A stretch of 64,000 nt of DNA, from contig NZ_BPQX01000028.1 of assembly GCF_022179525.1 (NCBI RefSeq), positions 1 to 64,000 of the forward strand, in the 5' to 3' direction. The translations under genes and the position numbers were made by a program. This stretch comes from Methylobacterium persicinum. Lineage in GTDB: Bacteria; Pseudomonadota; Alphaproteobacteria; Rhizobiales; Beijerinckiaceae. Of the stretch, positions 1 through 13,974 are shown one piece after another; position 1 is the first letter of the stretch, and every line of letters starts with the position of its first letter. Under the pieces are notes generated by a model, which was not told the DNA's origin, made no database searches, and was given only the letters and a program-made list of their open reading frames with translations.

Positions 1-37
1 TTCAACGCTGTTTGACAGCTTTTGTCCTGGGTGCGGG

Positions 38-964
38 GTGCCGGCCAAGGTGAAAGGTCATCTCGATCACGAGGAGATCGATACCTATTCACGGACGAAC
101 GCCGACCTAGCTGAGAAGTCGGTCGCGAAGAAGAAGCGAAATGTGGTCGAGGTGACGAAGGAGAACTTCAAGAGCGTGGAAGAAAAGCCTGTCACACTCT
201 ACTCGCCAAACCTTTATCGGAAAGGTCCGCGTATCTTCGTGGTGACTCCCTACCATAAGGAGTCAATGGCCTACCTCCGGCGTTGCCACGAAAGCGTGGT
301 GTCCCAGCAGGTCGAGGCCAGGGTGACCCATGTCATGGTGGCAGACGGGCATGCCCGGCCTGAGATCGATCAGTGGGAAGTCATCCATATCCGTCTTCCG
401 AAGGAGCATGGCGACAACGGCAACACACCGCGGGGAGTTGGGGCCCTCGTCGCGCAGTCGAATGAGGCGGAGTTCATCGCCTTTCTGGACGCCGACAATT
501 GGTACAATCCTGACCACCTGACCAGCATGCTGGAGATGCACCGGCAGACGAACGCGGACGTACTGTGCAGCTTGCGCCACTTTTACGATCCTGAAGGGAA
601 ACTGCTTTCCCTTTATGAGATCGACGAGAATGAAGGGCGACACGTCGATACCAGCTGCCTCATGCTCCACAAGCCCGTCTTCGATCTGAACACGATGTGG
701 ACGAGGATGCCGAAAGTGCTTTCTCCCTGGTGCGATCGGATTTTCTTCTCCGGGATCCAGCATCGACGCATAATCCGCGCCTATACCAACCAGCGAAGTG
801 TGTCTTTCACAACCCTTTATCAGAATCACTATGTCGCGCTTGGGCTTCCCATCCCCGAGAACGCAAAAACGCCGCCTGAGCAGGACATGCTGACGTATCT
901 GCAGTCGGTCGAGGGTGTGCGGGACACGGTGCAGCAGCTGGGCTTCTGGCCGCTGGCGGTCTGA
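38..964 (+). CDS. Glycosyltransferase, GT2-like fold
   Basis: Probably transfers a sugar from a nucleotide-sugar donor in the cytoplasm; acceptor and polymer are unknown. A GT-A-like core starts near residue 65 (IFVVTPYHKES), continues with a VADGHARPE segment near 101-109, and carries the likely metal-binding DAD at residues 151-153 in FIAFLDADNWYNPDH. The N-terminal 60 residues are charged and not recognisable. The start used is a GTG at 38, but the frame has no stop back to the first base of the window, so the gene may begin outside it. Downstream lies a hairpin and then metH, convergent. Substrate cannot be stated. Confidence 0.65.
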   Translation: MPAKVKGHLDHEEIDTYSRTNADLAEKSVAKKKRNVVEVTKENFKSVEEKPVTLYSPNLYRKGPRIFVVTPYHKESMAYLRRCHESVVSQQVEARVTHVMVADGHARPEIDQWEVIHIRLPKEHGDNGNTPRGVGALVAQSNEAEFIAFLDADNWYNPDHLTSMLEMHRQTNADVLCSLRHFYDPEGKLLSLYEIDENEGRHVDTSCLMLHKPVFDLNTMWTRMPKVLSPWCDRIFFSGIQHRRIIRAYTNQRSVSFTTLYQNHYVALGLPIPENAKTPPEQDMLTYLQSVEGVRDTVQQLGFWPLAV

Positions 965-978
965 CTGGACAGACAAGT

Positions 979-1007
979 CGGCCCGGGTGCGCGATGGACC
1001 CGGGCCG
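979..1007. terminator. Hairpin between converging glycosyltransferase and metH
   Basis: A perfect 10-bp inverted repeat (CGGCCCGGGT at 979-988, ACCCGGGCCG at 998-1007) with a 9-nt loop lies between two converging stop codons. On the plus strand a short T-containing stretch follows; on the minus strand none does. It is likely a bidirectional terminator of modest strength. Confidence 0.55.
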
Positions 1008-1030
1008 TCGTCTGCGGATTTTGCTCGTCG

Positions 1031-4771
<3,741 letters not shown>

Positions 4772-4790
4772 CGTCAGTCCTTGCAGACTA

Positions 4791-4901
4791 CCTCGTCCTG
4801 AGGTGCCGAAGCGGAGCGAAGGCCTCGAAGGGCCTCCAGTAAGCTGTGCGATCCCTGAAGCCCTCCTTCGAGGCCCGCTGGGCGGGCGCCTCAGGATGAG
4901 G
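4791..4901. repeat. Palindromic repeat family A, copy A1
   Basis: An imperfect palindrome of about 111 bp whose ends are CCTCGTCCTGAGG and CCTCAGGATGAGG. It fills almost the entire 151-bp spacer between metF and metH. The same element recurs at 27221, 43976 and 52327, each time between genes of one operon. Confidence 0.85.
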
Positions 4902-4922
4902 GCTCAGGTGGGAGGTGCGGTG

Positions 4923-5837
4923 TCAGGCGGCCTTGGCTGCGGCAATCTTCGGTGCCTGCGCCCGCAGCCCGAGCAAATGGCAGATGGCGTAGACGAGATC
5001 GGAGCGGTTCATCGAGTAGAAGTGGAAATCGTTGATCCCCTCGTCCACGAGGTCGAGCACCTGCTCGGCGGCCACTGCCGCGGCCACGAGGCGCCTCGTC
5101 TCCACGTCTTCGTCGAGACCTTCGAACCGGGCCGCGAGCCAATAGGGCACCGAGGCGCCGGTGCGCCGGGCGAAGTTCGCGGCCTGCTTGAAGTTCTGGA
5201 CCGGCAGGATGCCCGGCAGGATCGGGATGGTGATCCCGGCCGCCCTCACCTTGTCGAGGTAGCGCAGGTAGACTTCGTTATCGAAGAAGAACTGCGTGAT
5301 GGCCTGATCGGCGCCGGCATCGACCTTCGCCTTGAGGGCATCGATGTCGGCCTCCAGGCTCGCCGCCTCCGGGTGCTTCTCGGGGTAGGCCGAGACCGAG
5401 ACCTGGAAGTCGCCGATGCGCTTGATGCCGGCCACGAGGTCCGCCGTTGAAGCGTAGCCGCCGGGATGCGGGCGATAGGCATGGCCGACGCCCTCCGGCG
5501 GGTCGCCCCGGAGGGCTACGACGTGGCGAACGCCGGCATCCCAGTAGGATTGCACCACCGCGTCGATCTCTTCCCGCGTGGCATCCACGCAAGTGAGGTG
5601 GGCGGCGGGCTTGAGTGTGGTCTCCCGGACCATCCGCGCCACGGTGTTGTGGGTGCGCTCGCGGGTGGAGCCGCCCGCGCCGTAGGTGACGGAGACGAAC
5701 TTCGGCTGGAGCGGTGCGAGGCGCTCGATGGATGACCAGAGCACCTTTTCCATCTCCTCGCTCTTGGGCGGGAAGAATTCGATGGAGACCCGGATGGGGT
5801 GATAGCCGTCTCGGCTGGCGCGTTGGGGGCGACGCAT
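4923..5837 (-). CDS. metF: Methylenetetrahydrofolate reductase
   Basis: Reduces 5,10-methylenetetrahydrofolate to 5-methyltetrahydrofolate, the methyl donor used by the MetH encoded downstream. The 304-residue product has the usual length of the bacterial FAD-dependent enzyme and shows VSIEFFPPKSEEME near residue 17, SVTYGAGGSTRERT near 48 and LRGDPP near 104. The ATG at 5837 is preceded by a GAGGAG ribosome-binding site about 10 nt upstream. A 101-bp spacer separates it from the ArsR-methyltransferase gene upstream; I see no riboswitch there. Confidence 0.96.
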   Translation of the reverse strand: MRRPQRASRDGYHPIRVSIEFFPPKSEEMEKVLWSSIERLAPLQPKFVSVTYGAGGSTRERTHNTVARMVRETTLKPAAHLTCVDATREEIDAVVQSYWDAGVRHVVALRGDPPEGVGHAYRPHPGGYASTADLVAGIKRIGDFQVSVSAYPEKHPEAASLEADIDALKAKVDAGADQAITQFFFDNEVYLRYLDKVRAAGITIPILPGILPVQNFKQAANFARRTGASVPYWLAARFEGLDEDVETRRLVAAAVAAEQVLDLVDEGINDFHFYSMNRSDLVYAICHLLGLRAQAPKIAAAKAA

Positions 5838-5938
5838 GACTTTCGTTTCTCCTCGTCCTCAAGATCCGACGGTTCGGACGACTGACCCGTTCAACCTGTT
5901 TCCGCCCGGCCATGCCCGCCGGGCGATCTTCGATGTCG

Positions 5939-6976
5939 TTACGCCACCGCCCTGCCGGCAGGAGGCCGAGTGGGCCAGGCCGCGCCATCGGCGAGCCCTG
6001 CCCCCTCCCCTTTGCCCTGCGCCAGCCAGAGCGTGACCGTCAGCTGGCCGGAGGTCGTCGGCGCCAGATCCCTGGCCGCGACGGCGGGCAAACCGGCTTC
6101 GCCCAGCCACCCGGCGATCTGCTCCGTCGAGAAGCCGAGCCGGCGGTGCGCCTGAGCGGTACGCAGGAATTCGAGATCGTGCGGAGCGAAATCCACTACG
6201 AGGAGGCGACCACCCGGCGCCACGAGACGCGCGGCCGCCTTCAAGGCGCGGCCAGGATCATCGAGGTAATGCAGAACCTGATGCACGATGACGAGGTCGA
6301 ACCCAGCCCGGGCGAAGGGTGGGGCGTGAATGTCGCCCTGCCGCAACTCTACCCGGGAGAGGCCCTGCCGCTCCAGGTTCGCGCGGGCGACCGACAGCAT
6401 CGCGTGACTCGAGTCGAGCCCGACCGCCCTCGCCGCCAGGGGGGCCAGCAGCCCGAGCATCCGCCCGGTGCCGGTGCCCAGATCGAGGAGGCTGCCGATC
6501 GGCCGCGTTCCGAGGGCCTCGATGACCGCAGCCTCCACCACGGGCTCCGGCACGTGCAGGGAGCGCAACTCGTCCCATTTCGGCGCGAGCCGGGCGAAGA
6601 AGGTCTGTGCCGTGTCGGCCCGTTGAGCGCGTACCGCATCGAGCCGCGCCCGATCCTCCGACAGGGGGGGCGCCGACCGATCGAGGCCCGCCAGCAGCGG
6701 ATCCGCCAGCCCGGCCCGGTTCTCCGCAAGGCGGAAGAAGGCCCAGGCGCCCTCCCGGTGGCGCTCCACCAGCCCCGCCTCGACCAGAAGCTTCAGGTGT
6801 CGCGAGATGCGCGGCTGCGACTGTCCCAGGATATCGGTGAGGTCCGAGACCGACAGTTCCCCTTCGGCAAGGAGGGCGAGGATTCGTAGGCGCGTTTCCT
6901 CCGCCGCGGCGCGCAGGACGGCCAGGGCTTCCGGAAAGGGGACCGACCCCGCTTCATGCCGGCTATCGCTAGACAT
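5939..6976 (-). CDS. ArsR-family regulator fused to a SAM methyltransferase
   Basis: A 345-residue fusion. Residues about 12-85 form an ArsR-type winged helix (EETRLRILALLAEGELSVSD then SQPRISRHLKLL). Residues about 120-330 are a class I methyltransferase with motif I LLDLGTGTGRM at 163-173. No metal-site cysteine cluster of arsenic or zinc sensors is visible. Gene order regulator-metF-metH suggests control of methionine synthesis, probably by sensing S-adenosylmethionine or S-adenosylhomocysteine, as in SahR/SamR-type regulators; this is inference. I chose the ATG at 6976 over one at 7012 because the operator palindrome overlaps 6976 and family similarity begins after it. Confidence 0.85.
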   Translation of the reverse strand: MSSDSRHEAGSVPFPEALAVLRAAAEETRLRILALLAEGELSVSDLTDILGQSQPRISRHLKLLVEAGLVERHREGAWAFFRLAENRAGLADPLLAGLDRSAPPLSEDRARLDAVRAQRADTAQTFFARLAPKWDELRSLHVPEPVVEAAVIEALGTRPIGSLLDLGTGTGRMLGLLAPLAARAVGLDSSHAMLSVARANLERQGLSRVELRQGDIHAPPFARAGFDLVIVHQVLHYLDDPGRALKAAARLVAPGGRLLVVDFAPHDLEFLRTAQAHRRLGFSTEQIAGWLGEAGLPAVAARDLAPTTSGQLTVTLWLAQGKGEGAGLADGAAWPTRPPAGRAVA

Positions 6977-6990
6977 AAAGATATCTTTAT
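6975..6990. promoter_or_regulatory. 16-bp perfect palindrome, likely autoregulatory operator
   Basis: ATAAAGATATCTTTAT is a perfect palindrome that shares its last two bases with the ATG of the ArsR-methyltransferase gene. It also contains a TATAAAG-like element. Placement on the start codon fits autorepression by the ArsR domain, with metF and metH downstream under the same control. Binding is inferred, not shown. Confidence 0.7.
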
Positions 6991-7165
6991 ATGCCGTAGG
7001 CAGGCGGCGCAAGTGCGAAATGCACGCGCCTCACCGTCTTCCGCTTGGGGCCGCGCCGGGGTCCGACCTCACGATACCAAGTTCCCCTGCCCCCGCCTCC
7101 GCTGGAACTGGCCGCGGCGGCGTGCTCTTCTCTAGAGTATTGAGACGACCCTGTGAGGCCGCTTC

Positions 7166-7690
7166 GTGTTTGGTATCTTCCGTACCCTGGGCCTTGCCCT
7201 GGGCCTCCTCGGTGGCGCGATCGCGGCGCAGGCTCCTGAGTTCGCCCAGCAATATGCCCAGCGACTTGGCGGTGCGGTGGACGAACTGCGCCGTCAGATC
7301 GATACCCTCGAGTCGGATGCCCGGGCGAACGGGACGACCCGCGACAACGCGGTCGAGAGGCTTCGCACCAGCCCGGATGGGCTGGTGGCGCGCAGGGGCG
7401 AGGCGGCCCAGGCGGATATCGCCCGGCTCGCCCGCCTGTCGGCGCAGCGGCAGGCCCTGACCGAGGCAACGAGCCCTCTCGGGCGGACCGTGGCGGTGAT
7501 CCGCAACCCGGATACCGCCATCGCCCAGGCGACCCTCCATGATTATCAGCCGGCCGTGCCGACGACGGCGGATGGGATCACCGCCGGACTCGTCGGGTTT
7601 CTCGCTGCCTGGGGCGGCTGGCGGGTTCTGACCGACCTCGGCCGACGGGCTGCCCGGCGGCGGCCGCGGCGGGAGGCGACGGTGGCGTGA
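7166..7690 (+). CDS. DUF2937-like membrane protein
   Basis: A 174-residue protein beginning with a hydrophobic segment (FGIFRTLGLALGLLGGAIAAQ), followed by a soluble region rich in Ala, Arg and Gln with coiled-coil character (about 25-130) and a second membrane segment (about 145-165, ITAGLVGFLAAWGGWRVL). The C-terminus is arginine-rich, so both ends may face the cytoplasm with the middle in the periplasm. It resembles the DUF2937 family, whose function is unknown. Start is GTG at 7166 after a GAGG stretch. It is divergent from the methionine regulator. Confidence 0.7.
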   Translation: MFGIFRTLGLALGLLGGAIAAQAPEFAQQYAQRLGGAVDELRRQIDTLESDARANGTTRDNAVERLRTSPDGLVARRGEAAQADIARLARLSAQRQALTEATSPLGRTVAVIRNPDTAIAQATLHDYQPAVPTTADGITAGLVGFLAAWGGWRVLTDLGRRAARRRPRREATVA

Positions 7691-7835
7691 TCGTCCCCGC
7701 CCCTGCGAACCCACCGGTTCGTCGGCACGGGCAGATGTGAGCGGGGGCGGGGTGTTGCCCGGCGTCTACAGCCCTGTGCCCGCCCCTTGCTTATCGAGCC
7801 GGGATCCGTTCCATCCGGATCGGGAAAGGCGCACC

Positions 7836-9086
7836 ATGCCACGCGCGTCGACACAGACCATCGATCCAGCCCTCGACGCCGCCGCCCTGCTCCGGCGGGT
7901 GGGCTTCTTCGGGCTGTTCGTCGTCCTCCCCGTCCTGGCGCAGGTCGCCCGCCGCGCGGCGGTGATCCTTGCGCCCATCGCCGTCGTCCTGCTGCTCATC
8001 GCCGGCGGGATCGACCGCCGGCAACGCCCCATGGCTCCCGCGATGCGGCGGCTTCTGACTGCTCCCGCCTTCCTGGCGGGCGCCCTGGTCATCCTGTGGT
8101 CGGCCCTGTCCCTGGCCTGGACGCCCTTCCTCGGTCCGGCCGGCGAAAGGCTCGCCAACCTCGTGGGGACCATCGCCCTCGGCCTCGTCGCCTATCTCGT
8201 CCTCCCGGACCGGATGCGCTCCGCCAACCTCTACCTGCTTCCGCTGGGCGTGACGGCGGGCGCCATCGTGGCGATCGTCCTCGGCATCTTCGGCGCACGG
8301 ATGGCGCCGGGGGCCGAGGAGGATGGCGCGTTGGATCGTGGTCTGATCCTGTTGATTCTGCTCCTGTGGCCCGCCCTGGCGTGGCTCCGCTCCCGCCGCC
8401 GGGACCGTGAGGCCCTCGTGGTCGCCCTCCTGGTGGCCGCGGCCCTGACCGTCCAGCCGGACGCGACGCAGATCGCGGCCCTGGCCGTCGGTGCTGTCGC
8501 CTACGCCATTACCAGCGTCCGCCCCAAGCGCGGCGTGGCCCTGACCGCCCTGGTAAGCGCGATCCTGCTTGCCGCAGCGCCGATCCTACCGTTCCTGGCC
8601 CGGCCCGTCGCCTCGGCCTTGTTCGGGCCTCTGAGCCCCGCCGCCCTGTCTCTCAAGAGCTGGCAGCGGGTGGTGACGAGCGAACCCGTGCGCCTCGTCA
8701 CCGGACACGGCCTGGAGACGGCCCTGCGTGGGCGCCTCGTGGGGCTCGTGCCGGTCAATGCGCCGACCACCGCCCTGTTCGAATTCTGGTACGAGCTCGG
8801 CATCGTCGGCGCCTTCGCCGCGGCCTTTGCCCTGTATGCTGCCGTCCGTCGGGCCGGCCGGGACGCCCCGGCCCTCGTCCCGGGCGCCATGGCCTGTTTC
8901 GCCAGCGCCTTTGCCATCGCTTGTCTGGGTATCGGCCTCACGACCGTGTGGTGGCTGGCGACCCTCGCCATCGCGGTGATGATCTTCATCGCGGTGGAGC
9001 GCGGTCAATTCCGGACCAGCCGCCCGAAGGTGGCACGCCTGCGCCGCCTCAGGGAGGATGGGGCGGCCGGTCCCATCGCAGGGTGA
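7836..9086 (+). CDS. O-antigen ligase-like polytopic membrane protein
   Basis: A 416-residue protein with about ten hydrophobic segments. Two signatures of the Wzy/WaaL group are visible: a short WSALSLAWTPFLGPA loop near residue 88, and a conserved loop near 300-330 reading APTTALFEFWYELGIVGAF, equivalent to the Wzy_C motif HNxxLQxxxELGxxG with the His replaced. Members of this family join O-antigen or other surface polysaccharide in the periplasm. The partner polysaccharide genes are not next to it. The ATG at 7836 follows a GGAAAGG ribosome-binding site. Confidence 0.65.
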   Translation: MPRASTQTIDPALDAAALLRRVGFFGLFVVLPVLAQVARRAAVILAPIAVVLLLIAGGIDRRQRPMAPAMRRLLTAPAFLAGALVILWSALSLAWTPFLGPAGERLANLVGTIALGLVAYLVLPDRMRSANLYLLPLGVTAGAIVAIVLGIFGARMAPGAEEDGALDRGLILLILLLWPALAWLRSRRRDREALVVALLVAAALTVQPDATQIAALAVGAVAYAITSVRPKRGVALTALVSAILLAAAPILPFLARPVASALFGPLSPAALSLKSWQRVVTSEPVRLVTGHGLETALRGRLVGLVPVNAPTTALFEFWYELGIVGAFAAAFALYAAVRRAGRDAPALVPGAMACFASAFAIACLGIGLTTVWWLATLAIAVMIFIAVERGQFRTSRPKVARLRRLREDGAAGPIAG

Positions 9087-9134
9087 CACTGCGGCCCGGA
9101 GGCACGCGCCGCGACGGAACCGGCCTGCTGACCG

Positions 9135-9497
9135 TTAGTTGAGCACACGCAGGGAGACGTAGGTCGTCCCCCGCATGCCGAGCGCCCGGGCCGAGCCCTT
9201 GGACAGGTCGATGATGCGGCCGCGGACGAACGGCCCCCGATCGTTGATCCGGACGACGACCGAACGGCCGGTGACGCGGTTCTCGACCCTGACGCGGGTG
9301 CCGAAAGGCAGCGTGCGATGCGCTGCGGTCAGCCCGTACGGGTTGTAGTGCTCACCGTTCGCCGTGCGATGTCCGCTGCCGTACCAGGAGGCCTTGCCGC
9401 TTTGGGCGGCGGCGGGAGAGACGGCGCCGGGGACGGCAGCCAGCATTCCGAGGACGACGGCGATTTGACCGAAACCAACCTTCATTGTTCCGCGCAT
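9135..9497 (-). CDS. rlpA: RlpA-like septal ring lytic transglycosylase
   Basis: A 120-residue exported protein with a signal peptide (about 1-32, ending AAAQ) and a double-psi beta-barrel domain with [27 protein letters not shown] and RINDRGPF, the usual RlpA landmarks. RlpA proteins cut naked glycan strands of peptidoglycan, often at the septum. It lacks the C-terminal SPOR domain of longer homologues. Two in-frame starts exist, at 9497 and 9485 (MKVGF); either gives a signal peptide. It converges with the O-antigen ligase-like gene. Confidence 0.88.
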   Translation of the reverse strand: MRGTMKVGFGQIAVVLGMLAAVPGAVSPAAAQSGKASWYGSGHRTANGEHYNPYGLTAAHRTLPFGTRVRVENRVTGRSVVVRINDRGPFVRGRIIDLSKGSARALGMRGTTYVSLRVLN

Positions 9498-11178
<1,681 letters not shown>

Positions 11179-11186
11179 TCCGCTCC

Positions 11187-11219
11187 CTCGCCGTCTCCGC
11201 TTCGTGCAACGACGGCGAG
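11187..11219. terminator. Hairpin between converging ccrM and mutY
   Basis: CTCGCCGTC (11187-11195) and GACGGCGAG (11211-11219) form a perfect 9-bp stem with a 15-nt loop, placed between the two stop codons. No T-tract follows on either strand, so it may stop transcription only weakly. Confidence 0.45.
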
Positions 11220-11227
11220 TGGCACCC

Positions 11228-12463
11228 TCACCCTTTCCTCGGGCCGCCCTTCCGCGGCGGTGCGGCGGCGATGGGGCGGCGGGACAGCACCTTCGGCACA
11301 GGCGCCCGGCGGGGCGGCGGCTCGGCCGGCGGCGGTGTCGCGAGATCCGGCTCGGGGGGCTGCGCCGGTGCGGGCGGCGGGGCGAGCTTCTGCTCCAGGG
11401 CGTGGGCCAGCACCTTCTTCATGGCGCCGGGCAGGGGTTCGTCCGCCATGCCGGCGGGCGTGGTGAAGCGCATCCCGTCCGGGGCGGGCGTGTCCGCCGC
11501 AACCCGTGCGGAAAACACCGTCAGCTCCAGGGGAAAATGGGTGAAGACGTGCCGCACGAGGCCCGGCAGGCGTTTCCAGCGGGCGTCGAGGGGGGCGTCG
11601 AGGAGGGCCTGGGCGACGTCGTAATCCGGCCGCCACTCGCTCGTCGGCGGTTCGGCCATGGCACCGAGCAGACCCGTGGGCGGCCGGGTGCGGAGCAGGA
11701 CCGCCCCATCCCCGGCCCGCTGGACGACGAAGGCCGCTCCGCGCCGCAGGGCGCCGGCCTCCCGTTTCAGTTTGCGCGGGAAGGTCTCCTGGGTGCCCTC
11801 CCGCCGGGCCTGGCACGGCAGCATCCACGGGCAGAGGGCGCAGGCCGGGCGCTTCGGCGTGCACAGGGTGGCGCCGAGATCCATGACGGCCTGGGCGAAA
11901 TCCCCGGGCCGCTCCTGCGGCACCAGCGATTCGGCGAGGCCGCGCAGGGCCGGGCGTGCGGCGGGCAGGGGCTGCTCCACGGCGAAGAGCCTTGAGACGA
12001 CGCGCTCGACGTTGCCGTCCACCGCCGCCGCCGGACGATCGAAGGCGATCGCCGCGATGGCGCCGGCCGTGTAGGCGCCGATGCCGGGGAGCTTGCGCAG
12101 GCCCTCGACCGTGTCGGGGAAGGCGCCGGACGCCGCCACGGCCTTCGCGCAGGCGTGCAGGTTGCGCGCGCGGGAGTAATAGCCGAGGCCCGCCCAGGCG
12201 CTCATCACCGTTTCCTCCGGCGCGGCGGCCAGGGCCGACACGTCCGGGAAGCGCTCGAGGAAGCGGGCGAAATACGGCTTCACCGCAGCGACGGTTGTCT
12301 GCTGCAGCATGATCTCCGAGAGCCAGACCCGGTAGGGATCGGGCACGGTCCCGGGCAGGGCGCGCCAGGGAAGGGCCCGGCGGTGACGGTCGTACCAGAC
12401 CAGCAGGTCGGCAGCGTCCGGCCACGGATCCGGCCTTGAGTGTGACGCCGCGGGCGTTACCAT
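11228..12463 (-). CDS. mutY: A/G-specific adenine DNA glycosylase
   Basis: Removes adenine mispaired with 8-oxoguanine. Landmarks: catalytic Glu50 in SEIMLQQTT, helix-hairpin-helix LPGIGAYTAGAI near 125-136, catalytic Asp149 in VDGNVERV, and the [4Fe-4S] cysteines C201, C208, C211 and C217 in the C-X6-C-X2-C-X5-C pattern. The C-terminal part (about 235-360) is the NUDIX-like 8-oxoG recognition domain with GLLGAMAE. A proline/alanine-rich tail of about 50 residues ends the protein. It is divergent from the DciA-like gene, 68 bp away. Confidence 0.95.
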   Translation of the reverse strand: MVTPAASHSRPDPWPDAADLLVWYDRHRRALPWRALPGTVPDPYRVWLSEIMLQQTTVAAVKPYFARFLERFPDVSALAAAPEETVMSAWAGLGYYSRARNLHACAKAVAASGAFPDTVEGLRKLPGIGAYTAGAIAAIAFDRPAAAVDGNVERVVSRLFAVEQPLPAARPALRGLAESLVPQERPGDFAQAVMDLGATLCTPKRPACALCPWMLPCQARREGTQETFPRKLKREAGALRRGAAFVVQRAGDGAVLLRTRPPTGLLGAMAEPPTSEWRPDYDVAQALLDAPLDARWKRLPGLVRHVFTHFPLELTVFSARVAADTPAPDGMRFTTPAGMADEPLPGAMKKVLAHALEQKLAPPPAPAQPPEPDLATPPPAEPPPRRAPVPKVLSRRPIAAAPPRKGGPRKG

Positions 12464-12531
12464 GACGCCGCCTTAACCGGTTTTTCGCGCCGACGGGAGA
12501 AGGTTTCTGGCGACCGGACACGACTGACCCG

Positions 12532-13047
12532 ATGGCACGACCGAAACCCCTGGCCGAGTTGATCGATGCCTGCATTGGTCCGGCCTTCGCCGCGCAGGGC
12601 TTCGCCTCGACGGACATCCTGGCCGCCTGGCCGGAGATCGTCGGCGAGCGGCTGGCCCGATTCTGTCGTCCCGCCAAGCTCGAATGGCCCCGCCGCCGCC
12701 GATCCGCCGAGGACGGAGGCGGCCCGGAGCCGGGGACGCTCGTCGTGCGGGTGGAAGGTGTCTTCGCCCTCGAGCTGCAGCACCTCGCGCCGGTCGTGGT
12801 CCAGCGCATCAACGCCCATTACGGTTGGGCCTGCGTCGGCAAGATCGTGCTCAAGCAGGATCGCGTCGGACAGCGCGGCACCGTGGGCGCCGCCCGCGGG
12901 ATCGATCCGGCCCGCCGCGGGGAGGTCGCGAAGGCGGTGGCCGGCATCGAGGATGCGCCCCTCCGGGACGCCCTCGACCGACTCGGCATCGCCGCCGTCG
13001 CCACCGCGGGGGCGCCCTCCCCCGCTCCGGGCAAGCCGAAGCGCTGA
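12532..13047 (+). CDS. DciA-like DUF721 protein
   Basis: A 171-residue protein with the DUF721 pattern: AAWPEIVGERLARFCRPAKLEW near 32-53 and a beta-strand region LVVRVEGVFALELQHLAPVVVQRIN near 71-95. DUF721 includes DciA, which loads or supports the replicative DnaB helicase in bacteria lacking DnaC. A poorly conserved C-terminal tail follows. It is followed after 92 bp by the DsbA-like gene in the same direction, and the order mutY/DUF721/dsbA is common in Rhizobiales. Helicase-loader function is from family knowledge only. Confidence 0.75.
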   Translation: MARPKPLAELIDACIGPAFAAQGFASTDILAAWPEIVGERLARFCRPAKLEWPRRRRSAEDGGGPEPGTLVVRVEGVFALELQHLAPVVVQRINAHYGWACVGKIVLKQDRVGQRGTVGAARGIDPARRGEVAKAVAGIEDAPLRDALDRLGIAAVATAGAPSPAPGKPKR

Positions 13048-13139
13048 AACAGCGCCGTCGCGCCGCCTTGCCAGCCCCTCCGCCGCCGGATACCCGGTTG
13101 TGCGAACGAAGAACGCCAGCTGGCGGGAGGCATGACGCC

Positions 13140-13781
13140 ATGACCACGCGACGCGACGCTTTGAAGCTCACCGGCCTCGTCACCGCGGGCCTCGCCCTGC
13201 CGAGCTTTGCCGGCTCCGCCTTCGCGGACTCGATCGACACCGCGGCCCTGATGCAGGCCGGACCCCTCGGCGACGTCTGGCTGGGACCGGCGGACGCCAA
13301 GTGCACGATCATCGAATACGCCTCGATGACCTGCCCGCACTGCGCGAAGTTCCATAAGGAAACATGGCCCGAACTGCGCAAGCGCTACGTCGATACGGGC
13401 AAGGTCCGTTTCACCCTGCGCGAGTTCCCCCTCGATCCCCTCGCCACCGCCGGTTTCATGCTGGCCCGCTGCGAGGGCGATAACATGTACTATCCGATCA
13501 CCGACCTGCTCTTCGACCAGCAGGCCGGCTGGGCGTTCACCCAGAAGCCGGTGGACAATCTCGAGCAGATGCTCAAGCAAGCCGGCTACACGAAGGACAA
13601 GTTCGAGGCCTGCCTGAAGAACGAAAAGATCTATGCCGGCATCAACGCCGTGAAGCAGCGGGCGCTCGACGTCTTCAAGGTCGATTCGACGCCGACCTTC
13701 TTCATCAACGGCACCCGCTACACCGGCGAGATGACCCTCGATGCGATGGAAAAGGTCATCAAGCCGATCATCGGCGCCTGA
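13140..13781 (+). CDS. DsbA-family thiol oxidoreductase with Tat-like signal
   Basis: A 213-residue thioredoxin-fold protein for disulfide chemistry in the periplasm. The N-terminus TTRRDALKL followed by a hydrophobic stretch and AFA is a twin-arginine type signal peptide (about 1-29). The active site CPHC is at C65/C68 and the cis-proline loop is STPTFFING. The ATG at 13140 follows a GGCGGGAGG site; an ATG at 13132 is out of frame and stops at once. Reduction could be by DsbB or a cytochrome c maturation partner; no partner is encoded here. Confidence 0.88.
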   Translation: MTTRRDALKLTGLVTAGLALPSFAGSAFADSIDTAALMQAGPLGDVWLGPADAKCTIIEYASMTCPHCAKFHKETWPELRKRYVDTGKVRFTLREFPLDPLATAGFMLARCEGDNMYYPITDLLFDQQAGWAFTQKPVDNLEQMLKQAGYTKDKFEACLKNEKIYAGINAVKQRALDVFKVDSTPTFFINGTRYTGEMTLDAMEKVIKPIIGA

Positions 13782-13882
13782 GTACAACGCCGCGACAGGT
13801 GCGTGAAATCCAGCGGCGCCAAACGCCGCCGGAACGTCTATTCCATTAATGATTACAATGAGTTGCGACGATGTGCGGTCGC

Positions 13883-13911
13883 CTTGACACCCAAGGTAGG
13901 CGAAACTATGG
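13883..13911 (+). promoter_or_regulatory. Sigma-70-type promoter for the atp Fo operon
   Basis: CTTGAC at 13883-13888, a 17-bp spacer and CTATGG at 13906-13911 match the alphaproteobacterial housekeeping consensus (CTTGAC, N17, CTATAT). It lies 64 bp before the GTG of atpI. Confidence 0.65.
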
Positions 13912-13974
13912 TGCGCCCCGCTTGAGGGGGGCTTCCAGCACATTCCGGATCCACCAGTCCCAAGGGTTTGAGCC

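Noticed and set aside
5838-5938. Possible SAM or SAH riboswitch before metF
   Set aside because: The spacer is 101 bp, shows only a small GCCCGG/CCGGGC-type dyad and none of the conserved core I would expect; regulation by the ArsR-type operator is simpler.
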